From assembly GCA_002401565.1 (NCBI GenBank), contig NVTL01000011.1, positions 17,041-29,271 on the forward strand: 12,231 nt of DNA, read 5' to 3'. Within the stretch, counting starts at the first letter, position 1; every line of letters begins with the position of its first letter. This stretch comes from Rhodospirillaceae bacterium (GTDB lineage Bacteria > Pseudomonadota > Alphaproteobacteria > Rhodospirillales > Magnetovibrionaceae). Of this stretch, positions 8,452 to 12,231 are shown one piece after another. A program made the translations under genes and the position numbers. Under the pieces are notes generated by a model. It saw only the letters and a list, made by a program, of their open reading frames with translations, was not told the origin of the DNA and searched no databases.

Positions 8452-8474
8452 CGATAAATAAATAGGTTTTTGAC

Positions 8475-9077
8475 ATGACGGCATTTCCGACTTCAATTGA
8501 TCCTATTGATCTCTTTCAAGACTGGCTGGACTTGGCCACCGACAAAGAAATCAATGATCCCAACGCCATGACCCTGTCCACGGCAACGGCGGACGGCGTG
8601 CCATCGTCGCGCATGGTTTTGTTAAAAGGTGCAGATCAGCAAGGTTTTGTTTTTTACACAAACTTGGGCAGTCAAAAAGCTTTGGAGCTTCAGGAAAATC
8701 CGGTGGCGGCGGTGTTGTTCCATTGGAAAAGCCTGCGTCGTCAGGTCCGCGTTGTGGGGGCTGTTGAGCCTGTTACGGATCAAGAAGCCGATGAATATTT
8801 TGCGTCCCGCGCCAGAGATTCCCGTATCGGTGCTTGGGCGTCTAAACAATCAACACCCTTGGATGGCATGTTTGAATTGGAAGCCCGCGTGGCGAAATAT
8901 GCGGCGAAATATGCCCTTGGCAAAGTCCCGCGCCCTGAATTTTGGTCCGGTTTTCGCATCATCCCCAAACGCATAGAATTTTGGCACGATCGTCCGTTTA
9001 GGCTTCATGAACGGGTGATTTATGTGCGCTCAGGTGAGGGGAATGCAGAATGGGAAAAGGAACGCCTTTACCCATGA
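8475..9077 (+). CDS. pdxH: Pyridoxamine 5'-phosphate oxidase
   Basis: PdxH oxidises pyridoxine- or pyridoxamine-5'-phosphate to pyridoxal phosphate, using FMN and oxygen, in vitamin B6 synthesis and salvage. The 200-residue protein is slightly shorter than the 218-residue E. coli enzyme, lacking part of the variable N-terminus. Recognisable elements are [21 protein letters not shown] (FMN-binding strand, split here across about 32-52), FYTN with [11 protein letters not shown], and the [11 protein letters not shown] segment. The family signature [14 protein letters not shown] lies near 171-184, and the C-terminus is the canonical RLYP. Only a weak AGG (8464-8466) precedes the ATG at eight bases. 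The gene is divergent from the lipoprotein-dnaJ unit. Its 3' end overlaps the cation-exporter gene, whose alternative start shares an ATGA with the pdxH stop. No irregularity was seen. Confidence 0.97.
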   Translation: MTAFPTSIDPIDLFQDWLDLATDKEINDPNAMTLSTATADGVPSSRMVLLKGADQQGFVFYTNLGSQKALELQENPVAAVLFHWKSLRRQVRVVGAVEPVTDQEADEYFASRARDSRIGAWASKQSTPLDGMFELEARVAKYAAKYALGKVPRPEFWSGFRIIPKRIEFWHDRPFRLHERVIYVRSGEGNAEWEKERLYP

Positions 9078-9994
9078 CGCACTCCAGACCTCCCCTTGAT
9101 AAAGCCACTGCCGCACGTTTAATGACGTTGGCCACATACGCCGCCGTATCCGTCGCGGTGTTGCTGGTATCAGTTAAATTTGTTGCTTGGGTGATGACCG
9201 ACAGTGTCAGTTTGCTATCGACGTTGGTGGACTCTCTTTTGGATTTTGCTGCGTCTATGGTCAATTTATTGGCCGTGCGTCATGCCTTGCAGCCCGCCGA
9301 TACCGAACATCGTTTTGGCCATGGAAAGGCTGAAAGCTTGGCTGGATTGGCTCAGGCCGCGTTTATTTCAGGCTCTGCCGTGTTCTTGTTATTGCAAGCG
9401 GGGGAACGTTTGTACAATCCCAGCGCCATCAGCAATACAGGGATTGGTTACGCCGTGATGGTGTTTTCTATTGTGGCAACGATGGCCTTGGTTTTGTTTC
9501 AAAAAAGTGTGGTGAAACGCACCGGGTCCGTGGCTATTTCGGCCGACAGTGCCCATTACACCATGGATATTCTGGTCAATATCAGCGTTATCGTGTCGTT
9601 GTTCCTCAGCACACGGTTGGGCTGGTCGATGGCCGACCCGCTGTTCGCCATCGCCATTTCCTTTTACATTTTGTATGGGGCTTATGGCATCGGTGTCGAG
9701 GCCTATCATATTTTGATGGACCGGGAATTATCAGATGATGACCGGGCCAAAATTGGCGAGTTGGCTAAATCTCATCCCCAAGTGATCAGTTTTCACGATC
9801 TGCGCACCCGTCATTCGGGCCAAGATGTGTTTATTCAATTGCATTTGGAAATGGATGGCGACCTGAGCCTGAGAGAAGCCCACGAGATCGCAGAAGTCAT
9901 CATGAAAAAAATCCAAAATGACTTCCCAAATGCCGAAGTTCTGATCCACCAAGACCCAGCGGGCGTGGACGAACAACGGGCATTTGAGGATTAG
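9050..9994 (+). CDS. fieF: Cation diffusion facilitator, FieF/YiiP type divalent metal exporter
   Basis: This inner-membrane metal/proton antiporter would export Zn(II), Fe(II) or similar ions from the cytoplasm. About six transmembrane helices lie between residues 25 and 225, followed by a cytoplasmic ferredoxin-like domain of about 85 residues. The transport-site residues of FieF are all present: Asp61 and Asp65 (DSLLD) and His169 and Asp173 (HYTMD), giving the DD-HD set associated with Zn/Cd/Fe specificity. [14 protein letters not shown] (about 87-100) is a family hallmark. The start is ambiguous. ATG 9050 has GAGGGG eight bases upstream and overlaps pdxH by 28 bp, whereas ATG 9074 overlaps the pdxH stop as ATGA and has only a distant AGGA. 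Either way it is coupled to pdxH. The exact metal is inference; the gene symbol is by similarity of motifs. Confidence 0.92.
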   Translation: MGKGTPLPMTHSRPPLDKATAARLMTLATYAAVSVAVLLVSVKFVAWVMTDSVSLLSTLVDSLLDFAASMVNLLAVRHALQPADTEHRFGHGKAESLAGLAQAAFISGSAVFLLLQAGERLYNPSAISNTGIGYAVMVFSIVATMALVLFQKSVVKRTGSVAISADSAHYTMDILVNISVIVSLFLSTRLGWSMADPLFAIAISFYILYGAYGIGVEAYHILMDRELSDDDRAKIGELAKSHPQVISFHDLRTRHSGQDVFIQLHLEMDGDLSLREAHEIAEVIMKKIQNDFPNAEVLIHQDPAGVDEQRAFED

Positions 9995-10008
9995 GGTCTA
10001 AACCCTAA
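9991..10008. terminator. Hairpin between convergent exporter and DUF2892 genes
   Basis: TTAGGGT (9991-9997) and ACCCTAA (10002-10008) form a perfect 7-bp stem with a CTAA loop. The exporter stop codon TAG (9992-9994) lies inside the left arm, and the DUF2892 stop is 13 bp beyond. Its position between two convergent genes suggests a bidirectional terminator, but no run of T follows on either strand, so the role is uncertain. Confidence 0.4.
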
Positions 10009-10021
10009 GTCAATTTAAGTC

Positions 10022-10228
10022 TTAATCAAAAGCCTGTCCGGGTTTTGCGCCGAACTTTTTCAAGATCATCGCCATTGGGCAAAATCCGGTAAAGGCTGCT
10101 TGGAACATATTTGCGCCAACAAAGGCTGGAACGATCAACCACAAAGGTTCTTGGGTCATGTACCAAATACCAAGACCACCCCAAATAAAGATACCCGCCA
10201 TTGCGAAAACAATTCTATCAACACTCAT
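10022..10228 (-). CDS. DUF2892 (YgaP-type transmembrane domain) small inner-membrane protein
   Basis: This 68-residue protein has two hydrophobic helices (about 5-24 and 29-50). The conserved FTGFCPM motif (about 46-52) is followed by a basic KKFGAKPG tail. This is the stand-alone form of the membrane domain found at the C-terminus of E. coli YgaP, where it is fused to a rhodanese; here no rhodanese is attached or adjacent. Family members are often found near ArsR-type regulators and sulfur or redox genes. The single Cys in GFCP is the only obvious reactive residue. AGGAG (10244-10240) lies eleven bases ahead of the ATG. The gene is divergent from the RND efflux operon across a repeat-rich spacer and convergent with the cation exporter. 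Function is unknown; family assignment is good. Confidence 0.85.
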   Translation of the reverse strand: MSVDRIVFAMAGIFIWGGLGIWYMTQEPLWLIVPAFVGANMFQAAFTGFCPMAMILKKFGAKPGQAFD

Positions 10229-10378
10229 AACGAAAAAAACTCCTGTAAAAGCAATATTAGCGTTTGCTAATTTAAAGCACTTGCATATACTCTATGCCAT
10301 ACCAATTTACTTATGCAAGAGTAAAATACTCGGGCATACTCTATATGGGTCTACGAAATTGATTGAAGGTCATAAGTT
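10229..10378. promoter_or_regulatory. Divergent regulatory spacer, DUF2892 gene / RND operon
   Basis: This 150-bp AT-rich spacer contains no credible gene. It holds a perfect inverted repeat ATTAGC-GTTT-GCTAAT (10256-10271), a second inverted repeat CTTGCATA (10280-10287) / TATGCAAG (10312-10319) with a 24-nt spacer, a 15-bp interrupted palindrome GCATA-N5-TATGC (10283-10297), and a direct repeat ATACTCTAT (10287-10295 and 10336-10344). The pattern suggests one or more dimeric repressor sites serving both transcription directions. Confidence 0.5.
10264..10291 (+). promoter_or_regulatory. Candidate promoter of the RND efflux operon with overlapping operator
   Basis: TTGCTA (10264-10269, four of six) and TATACT (10286-10291, five of six) are separated by 16 bp. 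The -35 lies inside the right half of the inverted repeat ATTAGC-GTTT-GCTAAT, and the -10 overlaps the CTTGCATA arm of the second inverted repeat. A protein bound at either would be placed to block polymerase. The leader to the adaptor ATG at 10379 would be about 80 nt. Confidence 0.4.
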
Positions 10379-11377
10379 ATGAAGGTTATTCGTTCAGCGG
10401 TTATTGTGTGTGCAGGGATGATTCTTGCGACAAACTCCTTTGCCCAAGGCCTCTCTTATCAGGTGAAATCGTCCATTGTCGAAGACCGGAAAGCTGTTTT
10501 TGCCACGGTGCAAAGTGTTGATATTGTTGCCGCACGTACGCGCATTGGCGGTACCATTGTTGAATTGCTGGTGGATGAAGGCTCGACTGTAACGGCGGGT
10601 CAGAAAATCGCCCGTGTGGTTGATGAAAAGCTGGCTTTGCAAATGAAATCTTTGAACGCCCGTGTTGAATCTCAGGTGTCTCAGCGCGATCTTGCAAAAA
10701 CGGCTTTGGTGCGGATGGAAAAGCTATATGCGACCGGCACGGTGCCGCGAGCGCGTCTTGATGAAGCCCGTACGGCCCAAGACGTTGCTCAAAAAGGCTT
10801 GTCCTCGATTGTGGCGGAACGTCAAATTTTGCAGCAAACCCGCGCCGAAGGGGATGTTTTAGCCCCCGCCGAAGGCCGCGTGCTGAATGTTCATGTGACC
10901 AAGGGTGCGGTGGTCTTGCCCGGTGAAGCCGTGGCGTCTATGGCGGCCGAGGCTTATATTTTACGTTTGCAACTGCCCGAACGTCATGCGCGTTTCATCA
11001 AAGAAGGCGAAGAAGTTCAAGTTGCCGAACGGGGATTGGGCAGTCTGGCCCAAGACAACGAAGATCAAATCCGCACGGGCTTTATCCGCAAAATCTATCC
11101 GGAAATCAAAAATGGCCGCGTTTCTGCGGACGTTGAGGTTGAAAACCTTGGCGACTTTTTTGTCGGCGAACGCATTCGCGTGTGGGTTGGCACGGGCGAA
11201 CGCACGGTCTTGATGGTGCCAAAAGCTTATCTCACCATCCGCCATGGCTTGTTTTATGTACGTTTGCAAGATGGTCAGGACGTGGTTGTGCAACCCGGTA
11301 TCGCCGAAAATGGCCACATTGAAATTCTGTCGGGTTTAGTCGTTGGCGATGTTTTGGCTGAGTGGTCGGGTCAATAG
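10379..11377 (+). CDS. RND efflux periplasmic adaptor (membrane fusion protein)
   Basis: This periplasmic subunit links an inner-membrane RND pump to an outer-membrane channel. The 332-residue protein begins with a Sec signal peptide (1-22, ending SFA before Gln23) and has no lipobox cysteine, so it is probably soluble or membrane-associated without lipid. The first half of the lipoyl/biotinyl-like domain is near 48-82 (GGTIVELLVDEGSTVTAGQ). An alpha-helical hairpin with heptad character follows (about 83-150), then the second lipoyl half near 161-185 (APAEGRVLNVHVTKGAVV), and beta-barrel and membrane-proximal regions to the C-terminus. GAAGG lies nine bases ahead of the ATG. Only 2 bp separate its stop from the permease gene, so they are an operon. 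No outer-membrane factor gene is visible before the window ends. Substrate cannot be told from sequence. Confidence 0.92.
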   Translation: MKVIRSAVIVCAGMILATNSFAQGLSYQVKSSIVEDRKAVFATVQSVDIVAARTRIGGTIVELLVDEGSTVTAGQKIARVVDEKLALQMKSLNARVESQVSQRDLAKTALVRMEKLYATGTVPRARLDEARTAQDVAQKGLSSIVAERQILQQTRAEGDVLAPAEGRVLNVHVTKGAVVLPGEAVASMAAEAYILRLQLPERHARFIKEGEEVQVAERGLGSLAQDNEDQIRTGFIRKIYPEIKNGRVSADVEVENLGDFFVGERIRVWVGTGERTVLMVPKAYLTIRHGLFYVRLQDGQDVVVQPGIAENGHIEILSGLVVGDVLAEWSGQ

Positions 11378-11379
11378 AC

Positions 11380-12231
11380 ATGAAAAATCTTGGCATATCT
11401 GGACATCTCACCAAATATTTCCTGCAATCGCCGCTGACGCCTTTGATTTTGTTGGCGTCGTTGGCTTTGGGCATGGTGGCGCTGATGGCGTTGCCGCGTG
11501 AAGAAGAACCACAAATTTCCGTGCCGATGGTCGACATCTTGATCGAAGCCAATGGCCTGAAAGCCGCAGACGTGATGGAATTGGTGGCCAAACCCTTAGA
11601 AGACATCATCAAGGGCATCAACGAAGTCGAACATGTGTATTCCCTGTCAGAAGACGACCGGGTCATGGTGACGGCGCGTTTTGACGTGGGCACCGACGAA
11701 GACACCGCGATTTTGCGGGTGCACGATGAAATTCGCGCCAATATTTCGCGTATTCCCATTGGCATTCCCGAACCCCTGATCATTGGGCGCGGCATTAATG
11801 ATGTGCCCATCGTCACCATCACCTTGGCGCCAACGTCCGGCAATGTTGAGCGTTGGGATGACAACGCATTGTTCAAGATTGCCAGAGAATTAAAACATGA
11901 ACTGATCAAGGTGAACGATGTTGGTTTGACCTTTGTCGTGGGCGGTCGCGCCGATCAAATTCGCGTTGAACCCGACCCTGAACGCTTGGCGTTGTACGGT
12001 GTGACGTTGGGCCAATTGATTGATAAAGTGGAAAGCGCAAACCGCACCTCTTTTGTCGGACGTATCCGCGATGACGGTCCAAACGGTGGCCGATCTATTC
12101 CCGTTTTGGCCGGGCAAACCTTGATTGGTGTTCCCGATATCAGCCTGTTGATGATCACCGCACGTGATGGTCGTCCGGTTTACGTCAAGGACGTGGCCAA
12201 GGTCGTGATGGGATCGAAACCCGAAGAAAGC
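11380..12231 (+). CDS. RND efflux permease (AcrB-like), N-terminal part, cut by window end
   Basis: This is the inner-membrane proton-driven pump subunit partnered with the adaptor just upstream. Only 284 codons are visible, open to the last base; full-length members have about 1000-1050 residues. The visible part shows a cytoplasmic N-terminus and the first transmembrane helix (about 15-38), followed by PREEEPQISVPM, a family hallmark at the start of the periplasmic porter domain. The PN1/PN2-like region follows, with KPLEDIIKGINEVEHVYSLS near 70-89 and a later YGVTLGQLIDKVESAN segment (about 207-222). The ATG lies 2 bp after the adaptor stop, with no strong Shine-Dalgarno, consistent with translational coupling. 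The proton-relay residues of the central transmembrane helices are outside the window, so activity cannot be judged. Confidence 0.93.
   Translation, partial: MKNLGISGHLTKYFLQSPLTPLILLASLALGMVALMALPREEEPQISVPMVDILIEANGLKAADVMELVAKPLEDIIKGINEVEHVYSLSEDDRVMVTARFDVGTDEDTAILRVHDEIRANISRIPIGIPEPLIIGRGINDVPIVTITLAPTSGNVERWDDNALFKIARELKHELIKVNDVGLTFVVGGRADQIRVEPDPERLALYGVTLGQLIDKVESANRTSFVGRIRDDGPNGGRSIPVLAGQTLIGVPDISLLMITARDGRPVYVKDVAKVVMGSKPEES

Noticed and set aside
10158..10382. 74-codon plus-strand open frame crossing the DUF2892/RND spacer
   Set aside because: It starts antisense to the DUF2892 gene, runs through the repeat-rich promoter region and has no family resemblance; the spacer is better explained as regulatory DNA.
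11232..11909. 225-codon minus-strand open frame opposite the RND permease
   Set aside because: Ser/Met/Thr-rich antisense frame; the plus-strand reading is a clear RND permease continuing to the window end.

Overview
The window reads as a chromosomal segment of an alphaproteobacterium, probably of the Rhodospirillales type. The basis is the protein character (FabI with an Ala-Tyr-Ser-Asp-Lys stretch, a zinc-finger-less DnaJ, a 17 kDa-antigen-like lipoprotein beside pdxH) and the remembered habit of alphaproteobacteria to keep aroC, fabI, a dnaJ-like gene and pdxH close together. This is inference from gene content; no rRNA or marker gene is present. No tRNA, rRNA, CRISPR array, insertion sequence or integrase was seen.

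Layout. Positions 18-1941 (minus) hold fabI followed by aroC, probably one operon. A 161-bp divergent spacer leads to a YihY/BrkB-family membrane protein (2103-3371, plus). Next is a very large membrane-bound hybrid sensor kinase (3501-6920, plus) with a PhnD-like periplasmic domain, three PAS domains, HisKA, HATPase and receiver. It ends 4 bp from a convergent two-gene unit (minus): a glycine-zipper lipoprotein (8342-7824) whose stop overlaps the start of a CbpA/DnaJ-type co-chaperone (7827-6925). A divergent promoter region (8343-8474) separates that unit from pdxH (8475-9077) and an overlapping FieF-type cation exporter (9050-9994). A small DUF2892 membrane protein (10228-10022, minus) is divergent, across a 150-bp repeat-rich regulatory spacer, from an RND efflux operon: periplasmic adaptor (10379-11377) and a permease cut off by the window end (11380-12231).

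How it fits together. Most of the window is housekeeping: fatty-acid elongation, aromatic biosynthesis, vitamin B6, a chaperone, and export of metals and small molecules. The most unusual item is the hybrid kinase. Its H-box reads Ser-Gln-Glu-Leu-Arg-Thr-Pro-Leu, with glutamine (residue 777) where the phospho-accepting histidine should be. The ATP-binding motifs, the receiver aspartate and the receiver lysine are all intact. It may be a catalytically diverted sensor rather than an ordinary phosphorelay kinase. The YihY and kinase genes also look like an insertion into an otherwise conserved alphaproteobacterial neighbourhood. The DUF2892/RND divergent region carries several nested repeats that look like regulator-binding sites, but no regulator gene lies inside the window.
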